From NCBI RefSeq assembly GCF_004959925.1, contig NZ_SPUW01000002.1:558001-622000 (forward strand): a DNA stretch of 64,000 bases. Reading direction: 5' to 3'. Source of the stretch: Pseudooceanicola onchidii (lineage in GTDB: Bacteria > Pseudomonadota > Alphaproteobacteria > Rhodobacterales > Rhodobacteraceae). Below the pieces are notes generated by a model. The model did not search any database. It was not told the origin of the DNA and saw only the letters and a program-made list of their open reading frames with translations. Of the stretch, positions 7,636 through 14,981 are shown piece by piece. A program made the position numbers and the translations under genes. Every line of letters starts with the position of its first letter. Positions within the stretch are counted from its first letter, which is position 1.

Positions 7636-9189
7636 TTATGCCGGCTGGCCTTCCCAGTAGGGTTCGCGCAGCTCGCGTTTCAGGATCTTGCCGATCTCGG
7701 ACCGGGGCAGGTCGTCGCGGAATTCGACCGCCGACAGGCGCTGAGTCTTGCCCAGCTGGCCGTTGGCCCAGTCGCGGATCTCGTCCGCGTCGGCCTCGCC
7801 CTTGGGCACCACCAGTCCAAGCGGGGTTTCCCCCCACTGGCGCGAGGGCACGGCGATCACGGCCACGTCGGCCACGGCGGGATGCTTGCGCAACACGGCC
7901 TCCAGGTCAGCGGCATAGATGTTGAACCCGCCCGAGATGATCATGTCCTTTTTGCGGTCCAGCAGGTGCAGGAAGCCGTCTTCGTCGAACCGGCCCATGT
8001 CGCCGGTGCGGACGAAGTGCAGGCCATCGGGGCTGACCCAGGTGGCTTCGCGGGTCTTTTCGGGGTTGTTGTGATAGCCGGGCATCATCGCGCCCGACCG
8101 CCCCACGACCTCGCCATAGCTGCCATAGGGCAGTTCATTGCCGTCTTCGTCGATCACGCGCATGTCGGCGCCGGGCTGCGGCTGGCCGACGGTGTCCCAC
8201 TTGTCGGGATGGGCCGCGCAATCCAGCACGGTGGCCGGGCCGCCTTCGGTCATGCCGTAGAATTCCATGATGTTTCCGGGCCAGCGTTTCATCACCTGCG
8301 CGATCAGCTGGCCGGGCAGGGGGGCAGAGGTCGACATCTTGTTCTGATAGGCGCTGAGGTCGAAGTCGTCGAAGCGCGGTTCGTCCATCAGGCGCATGTA
8401 TTGCACCGGCACCAACATGGCGTGGGTCGCGCTGTGCTGTTCGCTCAGTTCAAGGAACCGGACGGTGTTGAAGCGCGACATCGACACGATGGTCGCGCCG
8501 CGGGCCAGCGCGGCCATGACGGCCACCAGCGTTGTGTTGGAATAAAGCGGTGTCGACATCATCAGAACGCCGTCCGATTCCAACCCGTAAGAGGAATTGC
8601 GCGAGAACTGCCGCGACCGGAACCGGTGGTCATGCACGATGCCCTTCGGCGTGCCGGTCGTGCCGCTGGAATAGATCATGTCGAAAAGGTCGTCGTCGCC
8701 GACCGCCACCGGGTCGATCGCCGGGGCATCGCCCACCCAGGCGCGCAGCTCGGCCAGGTCGACGATCTCCGAGGCGCCCAGCTTTTCCGCCGTCTCGCGG
8801 AACTGCTTTGATGCAAACAGCAGCGTGGCGCCGCAGTCGTTGCGCTCTTTGATCAGCGCGTCTTCGGTGGCGGAAAACGGCAACGGCACCATGCAGGCGC
8901 CGGACCATAATACGCCGGCGTACATCACCACGTTCATGGCCGAGTTCTCGGCCAGCGACGCGACCATGTCGCCCCGGCCGATCCCCATGCCCCGCAGCCT
9001 GCCCGCCACGCGCGCGGCCAGATCGCCGAATTCAGCCCAGCTCAGGGTTCCGGTCTCGTCGATGATGCAGGGCTTGTCGCCGAAGGTCGCCGCGTTTTCC
9101 GCCATGCGGGGGCCGAAGCGGACCAGCTCCTCTCCCTCGATCTGCATGGGCGTCAGTTTTGCCACACCGGCTGATGCGTTCTGGGTCAT
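7636..9189 (-). CDS. AMP-forming acyl-CoA ligase 3
   Basis: 517 residues with P-loop YSSGTTGTPKG at 173-183, EFYGMTE at 309-315, VRTGD at 393-397, GGFNIYAADLE at 420-430 and catalytic lysine in SEIGK near 501. It is the third ligase in 8 kb and is not a close copy of the other two, so they probably act on different acids or at different steps. GGGAGGAGG lies 8 bases before the ATG. The gene is divergent from the acyl-CoA dehydrogenase, and the promoter between them carries two direct TTCCGCA repeats. The substrate cannot be read from the sequence. Confidence 0.88.
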   Translation of the reverse strand: MTQNASAGVAKLTPMQIEGEELVRFGPRMAENAATFGDKPCIIDETGTLSWAEFGDLAARVAGRLRGMGIGRGDMVASLAENSAMNVVMYAGVLWSGACMVPLPFSATEDALIKERNDCGATLLFASKQFRETAEKLGASEIVDLAELRAWVGDAPAIDPVAVGDDDLFDMIYSSGTTGTPKGIVHDHRFRSRQFSRNSSYGLESDGVLMMSTPLYSNTTLVAVMAALARGATIVSMSRFNTVRFLELSEQHSATHAMLVPVQYMRLMDEPRFDDFDLSAYQNKMSTSAPLPGQLIAQVMKRWPGNIMEFYGMTEGGPATVLDCAAHPDKWDTVGQPQPGADMRVIDEDGNELPYGSYGEVVGRSGAMMPGYHNNPEKTREATWVSPDGLHFVRTGDMGRFDEDGFLHLLDRKKDMIISGGFNIYAADLEAVLRKHPAVADVAVIAVPSRQWGETPLGLVVPKGEADADEIRDWANGQLGKTQRLSAVEFRDDLPRSEIGKILKRELREPYWEGQPA

Positions 9190-9253
9190 TGACCTGGCCT
9201 CCTCCCTGAGTCCGGATTGAGCGCCAGCTTACCGCCCGGAAAGATGAGGTCAA

Positions 9254-9282
9254 TATTCCGCATATCGAAAACGTGTTCCGCA
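9254..9282. promoter_or_regulatory. Tandem TATTCCGCA/TGTTCCGCA operator
   Basis: Two direct repeats, TATTCCGCA (9254-9262) and TGTTCCGCA (9274-9282), are exactly 20 bp apart in the 149-bp divergent promoter of ligase 3 and the acyl-CoA dehydrogenase. The first is identical to a motif at 3005-3013. Two-turn spacing suggests binding of a dimer pair on one DNA face. The adjacent IclR regulator is the likely binder (inference). Confidence 0.5.
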
Positions 9283-9338
9283 TGTTGACATGCCCCGGAA
9301 AGGCGTGTCCATTACCGCCAAAGAGGAGGAGGACGATT

Positions 9339-10562
9339 ATGCTTTACGATCATTTCCCGATTTCGGACCGCGCCAAGAAGATGCGCGAACAGCTTCTGAA
9401 ATTCATGGATGACCACATCTACCCGGCTGAAAAAGAATACAAGAAACAGGTCGATGAAGGTGATCGCTGGCAGCCCGTCCCGATCATGGAAGAGCTCAAG
9501 GCCAAGGGTCGCGAGTCGGGCCTTTGGAACATGTTCCTCACCCACGAGGCCGGCGGCTACAAGGGCGCTGGTCTGACCCAGCTTGAATACGGCACGCTCT
9601 GCGAGATCATGGGCCGCTCCTCCATCGGGTCCGAACCCTTCAACTGTTCCGCACCCGACACCGGCAACATGGAAACGATTTTCATGTACGGCACGGACGA
9701 ACACAAGGCGACCTGGCTGCAGCCGCTGCTGGACGGCGAAATCCGGTCCTGCTTCGCGATGACCGAACCGGCGGTGGCGTCCTCGGATGCGACCAACATC
9801 GAAACCCGGATCGTCCGCGATGGCGACGACTACGTCATCAACGGCCGCAAGTGGTGGTCTTCGGGCGCGATGGACCCGCGTTGCAAGATCGCGATCCTGA
9901 TGGGCAAGACGGACCCGGATGCACCGACGCACAAGCAGCAGTCGATGATCCTCGTGCCCTTCGACACGCCCGGCGTGAAGGTGATCCGCCCGCTGACCGT
10001 GATCGGCTATGACCACGCGCCGCACGGCCATGCCGAGGTCGAATACACCGACGTGCGCGTGCCCGCCTCGAACATCCTGCTTGGCGAAGGCCGCGGGTTC
10101 GAGATTGCCCAAGGCCGTCTTGGGCCGGGCCGCATCCACCACGCCATGCGCTCGGTCGGTCAGGCGGAACGCGCGCTTGAGATGATGTGCGAACGTGCGA
10201 TGGCCCGGACCGCCTTTGGCAAGCCGCTGGCCGATCACGGCGTGACCCGCCACAACATCGCCGAAAGCCGGATGGAGATCGAACAGGCCCGCCTGCTTGT
10301 CCTGCACGCCGCCTACATGATGGACACCGTTGGCAACAAGGTCGCGCGCAAGGAAATCGCGATGATCAAGGTGGTCGCGGCCAACATGGTGCAGCGTGTG
10401 ATCGACCGCGCCATGCAGGTCCACGGCGGTGCGGGCGTGTCGCAGGACACCACCCTGGCTTCGGCTTTTGCCCATGCGCGTACCATGCGCCTGGTCGACG
10501 GCCCGGACGAGGTGCACCGCGAAGCCATCGCCAAGATGGAACTGAAGCCCTACCGGAACTGA
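9339..10562 (+). CDS. Acyl-CoA dehydrogenase (ACAD10/11-like)
   Basis: 407 residues. An FAD enzyme that introduces the alpha-beta double bond into an acyl-CoA. The flavin/substrate motif [15 protein letters not shown] lies at about 139-153, and the C-terminal half shows [12 protein letters not shown] and the end signature [17 protein letters not shown]-terminal, middle and C-terminal ACAD domains are all present at normal length. The strong ribosome site GAGGAGGAGG precedes ATG 9339. An SDR starts 4 bp after its stop, so the two form an operon. No electron-transfer flavoprotein genes lie in the window. Confidence 0.9.
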   Translation: MLYDHFPISDRAKKMREQLLKFMDDHIYPAEKEYKKQVDEGDRWQPVPIMEELKAKGRESGLWNMFLTHEAGGYKGAGLTQLEYGTLCEIMGRSSIGSEPFNCSAPDTGNMETIFMYGTDEHKATWLQPLLDGEIRSCFAMTEPAVASSDATNIETRIVRDGDDYVINGRKWWSSGAMDPRCKIAILMGKTDPDAPTHKQQSMILVPFDTPGVKVIRPLTVIGYDHAPHGHAEVEYTDVRVPASNILLGEGRGFEIAQGRLGPGRIHHAMRSVGQAERALEMMCERAMARTAFGKPLADHGVTRHNIAESRMEIEQARLLVLHAAYMMDTVGNKVARKEIAMIKVVAANMVQRVIDRAMQVHGGAGVSQDTTLASAFAHARTMRLVDGPDEVHREAIAKMELKPYRN

Positions 10563-10566
10563 TCGG

Positions 10567-11331
10567 ATGACCGACTTGCTTGATCTCAAAGGCAAGGTCG
10601 TCCTCATCACCGGGTCATCGCGCGGCATCGGTCGCGCGATGGCGGAAATGTTCGCAGAGGCGGGGGCCAAGGTCGTCGTCTCCTCGCGCAAGCGCGAGGC
10701 CTGCGACCCGGTGGCCGAGGCGATCCGTGAAAAGGGCGGAGAGGCGCTGGTCGTCCCCTGCCACATCGGCAATCCCGAAGATCTGCAGAACCTGGTCGAC
10801 ACGACCATCCGCGAATGGGGCCGCATCGACGTGCTGGTCCCCAATGCGGCGATCAATCCGGTCTATGGCCCGATGCAGGATCTGGACGACGCGGTCTTCG
10901 ACAAGATGCTGGTGACCAACGTCCGCACGATCAATACGATGTGCAAGATGGTGCTGCCGCAGATGGCCGACAACGGCGGCGGATCAGTCGTCATCATCTC
11001 GTCCGTGGCGGCGATCAAAGGCTCGACCACGCTTGGCGCCTACGGGGTGACCAAGGCCGCCGATGCGGCGGTGGCCCGCGCGCTGGCGCTGGAATGGGGG
11101 CCGCGCAAGATCCGGGTCAACGCCATCGGGCCCGGCCTGATCAAGACCGATTTCGCCCGGGCGCTCTGGGAAGATCCCGAGCGGATCGAGCGGATCAACA
11201 GCGCCAACCCGATGCGCCGCATGGGCACGGTCGAGGAGATCGCGGGCACCGCGCTCTGGCTCGCCTCGCCCCTGTCGGGCTACGTCAATGGCCAGTTGAT
11301 CATCGCTGACGGCGGCCAGTCACTCGCCTGA
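10567..11331 (+). CDS. SDR-family oxidoreductase 2
   Basis: 254 residues. The cofactor motif TGSSRGIG at 15-22 with SSRK after the second strand favours NADP. PNAAIN replaces the usual NNAG and stands where the NNAG loop is expected. The active-site serine (VIISSVAA) and YGVTK are present, and the C-terminus has NGQLIIADGG. It starts 4 bp after the acyl-CoA dehydrogenase stop and is surely co-transcribed. It could act as a 3-hydroxyacyl-CoA or ketoacyl reductase in the same pathway; the substrate is unknown. Confidence 0.87.
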   Translation: MTDLLDLKGKVVLITGSSRGIGRAMAEMFAEAGAKVVVSSRKREACDPVAEAIREKGGEALVVPCHIGNPEDLQNLVDTTIREWGRIDVLVPNAAINPVYGPMQDLDDAVFDKMLVTNVRTINTMCKMVLPQMADNGGGSVVIISSVAAIKGSTTLGAYGVTKAADAAVARALALEWGPRKIRVNAIGPGLIKTDFARALWEDPERIERINSANPMRRMGTVEEIAGTALWLASPLSGYVNGQLIIADGGQSLA

Positions 11332-11340
11332 CGGCCCCTG

Positions 11341-11402
11341 CTTCCCCTGGTCGAATATCCTCGGGGGGAGCGCGGCACGCGCCGGGGGGCAGACAGCCCC
11401 CC
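11341..11402. repeat. Intergenic repeat D, minus orientation, with GC hairpin
   Basis: The minus strand reads CCGAGGATATTCGACCAGG followed by GGAAG, a diverged match to the tail of repeats A and B. Next to it lies GGGGGGC-5-GCCCCCC (11384-11402), a hairpin analogous to the one adjoining copy C near 30903. It lies in the 159 bp between the SDR and fbp and may double as a terminator. Confidence 0.55.
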
Positions 11403-11490
11403 GTCCGCCCCGGCCAGTCCCGATGCCGTTTGAGGTTTTGCGCCCGCCCGGAATGGGGCATAAGCACCGCGACAGCAGCCGGAGACGCCC

Positions 11491-12432
11491 ATGCCCGCCA
11501 TCGACCCCGCCCTGATTCCCGAAAACCTGCGCCCCGCGATCGAGGCGATGTGCGCGACCGGCGCGAAACTGTCGCGCGTGATCGCGCGCGGGCCCCTGGC
11601 GGGTGCTCTGGGCGCCGGGGTTGGCGAAAACTCGGACGGCGACCAGCAGAAGGCGCTGGACGTCATGGCGGACGAGATGTTCGAGGCCGCGCTCAGGGGC
11701 ACGGGCGTCAAATACTACGCCTCGGAAGAACAGGAAGACGTGCTGACGATCGACGAGGGCGGCACACTGGCCCTGGCGACCGATCCGCTGGACGGATCTT
11801 CGAATATCGATGTGAACGTGACCATCGGCACGATCTTTTCGATCTTCGAGGCCGCGGGCGGTGCGCAGGCCAGCTTCCTGCGCCCCGCCTCTGACCAGAT
11901 CTGCGCGGGCTACATCGCGTATGGTCCGCAGACCCTGTTGGCGGTGACCTTTGGCGCGGGCACGATGCTGTTCGTGCTCGACCCCGAAACAGGCGCCTTC
12001 GTGCTGGCAGACAAGGCGATGGACCTGCCGGCCGCGGCCAAGGAATTTTCGATCAACGCCTCGAACCGGCGCCACTGGACGCAACCCGTGCTGGCCTATG
12101 TCGAAGAGAACGAGACCGGCAAGGATGGGCGCAAGGGCAAGGACATGAACTTCCGCTGGGTCGGATCGCTGGTGGCGGAAACGCACCGGATCCTGACGCG
12201 GGGTGGTACGTTCCTTTATCCGTCGGACGCCCGGAAGGGATACGAAAATGGCCGGTTGCGCATGGTCTACGAGGTCGCGCCGATGGCCTTCCTGGTCGAA
12301 CAGGCGGGCGGCAAGGCGACGGATGGCGTTGCGCCGATCATGTCGCTGACGGCCGAAGAGCTGCACGAGAGACGGCCCTTTGTCTTCGGATCGGCTGAAG
12401 AGGTCGACCGCATCGCCGCGTTGCACGGGTAA
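11491..12432 (+). CDS. fbp: Fructose-1,6-bisphosphatase, class I
   Basis: 313 residues. Hydrolyses fructose 1,6-bisphosphate to fructose 6-phosphate in gluconeogenesis or the Calvin cycle. The class I metal signature DPLDGSSNID is at 98-107, followed by TIGTIFSIF. The substrate region GGTFLYP and GRLRMVYEVAPMAFLVEQAGG sits in the C-terminal half. This rules out the GlpX (class II) family. GGAGA precedes the ATG by 5 bases. It is followed after a repeat element by rpe on the same strand. A cbb role cannot be claimed, because no Rubisco or phosphoribulokinase gene is nearby. Confidence 0.93.
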   Translation: MPAIDPALIPENLRPAIEAMCATGAKLSRVIARGPLAGALGAGVGENSDGDQQKALDVMADEMFEAALRGTGVKYYASEEQEDVLTIDEGGTLALATDPLDGSSNIDVNVTIGTIFSIFEAAGGAQASFLRPASDQICAGYIAYGPQTLLAVTFGAGTMLFVLDPETGAFVLADKAMDLPAAAKEFSINASNRRHWTQPVLAYVEENETGKDGRKGKDMNFRWVGSLVAETHRILTRGGTFLYPSDARKGYENGRLRMVYEVAPMAFLVEQAGGKATDGVAPIMSLTAEELHERRPFVFGSAEEVDRIAALHG

Positions 12433-12436
12433 TCCG

Positions 12437-12469
12437 CCTCCGGCGGGAGTATTTCTGGAAAGATGAAAG
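12437..12469 (+). repeat. Intergenic repeat B between fbp and rpe
   Basis: CCTCCGGCGGGAGTATTTCTG followed by GAAAGATGAAAG matches the right arm and tail of repeat A at 4191-4220. Its end supplies both an in-frame ATG (12463) and the AAAGGG that precedes the preferred rpe start, so the repeat forms part of the rpe leader. Confidence 0.65.
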
Positions 12470-12477
12470 GGACGGGC

Positions 12478-13164
12478 ATGAGCTTTGACCGCAACCTCAA
12501 GATCGCGCCGTCGATCCTGGCCGCAGATTTCGCCAACTTCGGAGCCGAGATCGAAGCGGTCGAGGCGCAGGGCGCGGACTGGATCCACGTCGACGTCATG
12601 GACGGGCATTTCGTGCCGAACCTGACCTTCGGTCCGCCGCTGGTGAAGGCGATCCGCAAGCACATCAAGACTGTCATGGACGTGCACCTGATGATCGCGC
12701 CGGTCGATCCCTATATCGACGCCTTCGCCGACGCGGGCGCGGATATCCTGACCGCCCATGTCGAGGCCGGGCCGCATATCCACCGGACGCTTCAGGCGAT
12801 CCGGGGCGCGGGCATGAAACCGGGCGTGGCGCTGAACCCCGGCACGCCGGCAGGCGCCATTGCCGAGGTGCTGGATCTTGTCGACCTGGTCTGCGTGATG
12901 ACGGTGAACCCGGGCTTCGGCGGTCAGAAGTACATCGACATGACCGCCAAGGTCCGCGAGCTGCGGTCGATGATCGGGGACCGCCCGGTGCATATCGAGA
13001 TCGACGGCGGTATGGATCCCAAGACCGCGCCCGCCATGTGGGAGGCCGGGGCGGATGTCCTGGTTGCCGGGTCGGCCGTCTTCAAGGGCGGTTCGGTGGC
13101 CGATCCCGCTCCCTATGGGGCGAACATCAAGGCGATCCGTACGGCCTGCGACACGCTGGTCTGA
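12478..13164 (+). CDS. rpe: Ribulose-phosphate 3-epimerase
   Basis: 228 residues, a TIM barrel that interconverts ribulose 5-phosphate and xylulose 5-phosphate. Family motifs are complete: APSILAADF, HVDVMDGHFVPNLTFG with metal-binding His and Asp, DVHLMI, MTVNPGFGGQ and the phosphate-binding EIDGGM. The ATG at 12478 is preferred, as AAAGGGACGGG lies just upstream and MSFDRN fits family N-termini. An in-frame ATG at 12463 lies inside the preceding repeat. It is probably co-transcribed with fbp, which makes biochemical sense in pentose-phosphate regeneration. Confidence 0.93.
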   Translation: MSFDRNLKIAPSILAADFANFGAEIEAVEAQGADWIHVDVMDGHFVPNLTFGPPLVKAIRKHIKTVMDVHLMIAPVDPYIDAFADAGADILTAHVEAGPHIHRTLQAIRGAGMKPGVALNPGTPAGAIAEVLDLVDLVCVMTVNPGFGGQKYIDMTAKVRELRSMIGDRPVHIEIDGGMDPKTAPAMWEAGADVLVAGSAVFKGGSVADPAPYGANIKAIRTACDTLV

Positions 13165-13180
13165 CCACCGGGGTCCGGGG

Positions 13181-14275
13181 TCAGGCCGCAGGCTCCGGCG
13201 CGATGGTCAGCTGGATCGTCGTGCCACCCGCGTCCGAGTGACGTTCGGCCCGACCGCCAAGCTGCTGGGCCGAGGCCTCCATGATCGTGAAGCCAAGCCC
13301 GCCCTTCGCGGTGTCGGCGTCTTCTATCCCGCGACCGTTGTCGGAGCAGGTCAGCAGCGCGCCGCCATCGTCCTGCGTCTGAAGCCGGAAGGCGATCGTT
13401 CCCTTTTGGCCGTCGGTGAAGGCGTGCTTGAAGGCGTTGCTGGCGAATTCGTTCAGCACAACGCCCACGGCCGCCGCACGCGCCGAGGAGAGCGTGAAGG
13501 GCGCGACATCCGTGGTGAGCAGGATGTTGGCAGGGGCGGCCTGTTGCAGCAGGTTGGCGACGCGGGGCAGGAAGTCCTCCATCGCGATGCGGCCCTGCGC
13601 GCGGGGCGCATAGAGGTGTTCGTGCAGCAGCGCGACGGTGTCGATCCGGCGCCCCGTCAGGTTCAGCGCCTCGCGCGTTTCGGGGTGGGTCGCGGTGCGG
13701 GCCTGGATGCGCGTCAGTGCGGCAACGGACTGAAGCGAATTCTTGACGCGGTGGTCGACCTCGCGCCGCAGCAGGTCGGCTTCGGATACCACGCGGCGCA
13801 GCTCAAGCTGCGCCATCACCTGTTTCGCAAGCACCCGCAGGGTTTCGCGCTGCAGATCGGTCAGGGAATTGGGCTGCTTGTCCAGCACGCACAACGTACC
13901 GACCGCATGGCCGTTCGAGGTGCGCAGGACCGCGCCGGCGTAGAACCGCAGCGCGTCGTCGGCCGTGACCAGGGGATTGTCGCGCGTGCGCGGGTCGGTC
14001 AGCGTGTCGCCGATTTCGAGATAGTCGTCCTCGAGGATCGCATGGGCACAGATCGCCTGTTCCAGCGGAGTGGAGGTGTCGTTCATGCCCTTGCGGGCCT
14101 TGAACCACTGCCGGTCTTCGTCAACCAGCGAAATAAGAGAGATGGGCATGCCACAGATGCGCGACGCCAGTTGCACGACGTCGTCGAAATCTTCTTCTGG
14201 CGCGGTGTCCAGAATGTCGAGGTCCCGAAGCTCCTGCAGGCGGTCCTGCTGATCATCGGGCGGGATTGCCAGCAT
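13181..14275 (-). CDS. GAF-domain sensor histidine kinase (HWE/HisKA_2 type)
   Basis: 364 residues, soluble, with no membrane segment. A GAF sensor spans about 25-160. The phospho-acceptor box EVDHRVKNSLQ lies at 172-182 (His175). The catalytic domain shows NEFASNAFKHAF at 275-286, DNGRGI at 312-317 and GGLGF at 325-329. The DHRVKNSL box places it in the HWE/HisKA_2 group common in alphaproteobacteria and often linked to light or general stress signalling. No response regulator with a receiver domain is encoded in the window, so its partner is elsewhere. The AT-rich palindromic promoter upstream (14342-14353) separates it from the luxR-type gene. Confidence 0.88.
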   Translation of the reverse strand: MLAIPPDDQQDRLQELRDLDILDTAPEEDFDDVVQLASRICGMPISLISLVDEDRQWFKARKGMNDTSTPLEQAICAHAILEDDYLEIGDTLTDPRTRDNPLVTADDALRFYAGAVLRTSNGHAVGTLCVLDKQPNSLTDLQRETLRVLAKQVMAQLELRRVVSEADLLRREVDHRVKNSLQSVAALTRIQARTATHPETREALNLTGRRIDTVALLHEHLYAPRAQGRIAMEDFLPRVANLLQQAAPANILLTTDVAPFTLSSARAAAVGVVLNEFASNAFKHAFTDGQKGTIAFRLQTQDDGGALLTCSDNGRGIEDADTAKGGLGFTIMEASAQQLGGRAERHSDAGGTTIQLTIAPEPAA

Positions 14276-14341
14276 CTTGGGTCTCCTTCATCCGGAAGGC
14301 GGAAATATGCATGTTACAGCGGCGTTCACAATATCTGCAGT

Positions 14342-14353
14342 TAACTATAGTTA
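14342..14353. promoter_or_regulatory. AT-rich palindrome in kinase promoter region
   Basis: TAACTATAGTTA is a perfect 12-bp palindrome in an unusually AT-rich patch (about 14325-14365) of otherwise GC-rich DNA, 67 bp upstream of the kinase start. It contains a TATAGT-like -10 on both strands. It may be an operator or core promoter; the binder is unknown. Confidence 0.4.
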
Positions 14354-14375
14354 CACTTCTATACCCGGGGTCTGT

Positions 14376-14921
14376 TCAAAAGGCCGGGCCCGACAGCCGG
14401 GCCAGCAGTTCAGCGGCATTGCGGACCCCGAAGCGGCGCAGAAGGCGGGCGCGGACATCTTCGACGGTGCGTGGGGACAGGCCCAGATCGCGGGCGATTT
14501 CCTTACTGGTGCGGCCGCGAGTGAGGCCTGCGATCACGGTGCGTTCGCGCGGCGTCAGGTGGCGGTCCTGCGTGGTGTCCGTCAGGGGCGCAAAGGTCAT
14601 CACCAGCCGGGCCAGGGGGCGGTCCGGCGTCAATGTTCGCGCGCGAAACCGCACCAGGATCGCCCGGCCCGTGGCATGGCGCAGCAGCCGTTCATCGGTG
14701 AAGTCGCGCCCGTCCCGCAACGGGTCAAGCCCGACATCGCGGATGCCGTCGAAGGCGCGGTCGCTGTCGTAGAAGATGCGAAAACTTTGGCCTGGCAACA
14801 GGTTGGCGTCGTGTCCGGTCATCCGTGCGAAACTTTCGTTGACCGCACGGATGATGCGGTCTTCGGTCAGGCAGATGCCGACCGGGGCCATGTCGAAGGC
14901 AAGCGAGGCGAGGTCGGGCAA
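14376..14921 (-). CDS. PAS-LuxR transcriptional regulator
   Basis: 181 residues from a TTG start that follows GGGAG by 6 bases. An N-terminal PAS fold (about 1-110; FDMAPVGICLTEDR, NESFARMTGHD) is followed by a GerE/LuxR helix-turn-helix (LTPRERTVIAGLTRGRTSKEIARDLG, SPRTVEDVRARLLRRFG). There is no receiver domain and no autoinducer-binding domain. An ATG at 14972 is in frame but has no ribosome site and would put the coding region over the 20-bp inverted repeat upstream. It is divergent from the M20/ABC-transporter operon and is its likely regulator (inference). Confidence 0.82.
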   Translation of the reverse strand: MPDLASLAFDMAPVGICLTEDRIIRAVNESFARMTGHDANLLPGQSFRIFYDSDRAFDGIRDVGLDPLRDGRDFTDERLLRHATGRAILVRFRARTLTPDRPLARLVMTFAPLTDTTQDRHLTPRERTVIAGLTRGRTSKEIARDLGLSPRTVEDVRARLLRRFGVRNAAELLARLSGPAF

Positions 14922-14938
14922 GGGGGACTCCCGTGAAA

Positions 14939-14958
14939 CTACGGTATTGAGACCGTAG
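14939..14958. promoter_or_regulatory. 20-bp inverted repeat, LuxR-type operator candidate
   Basis: CTACGGT and ACCGTAG separated by 6 bases form a perfect 20-bp dyad. It lies between the TTG start of the PAS-LuxR gene and the ATG of the M20 hydrolase. Size and symmetry match boxes bound by LuxR-type helix-turn-helix dimers. Confidence 0.5.
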
Positions 14959-14981
14959 CGGGTGCGGCGCATCCTGTCACC

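Noticed and set aside
11491-12432. Annotation of the bisphosphatase as class II GlpX
   Set aside because: DPLDGSSNID and GRLRMVYEVAPMAFLVEQAGG are class I signatures.
14376-14921. Quorum-sensing LuxR receptor
   Set aside because: The N-terminal domain is PAS, not the autoinducer-binding fold, and no acyl-homoserine lactone synthase gene is nearby.
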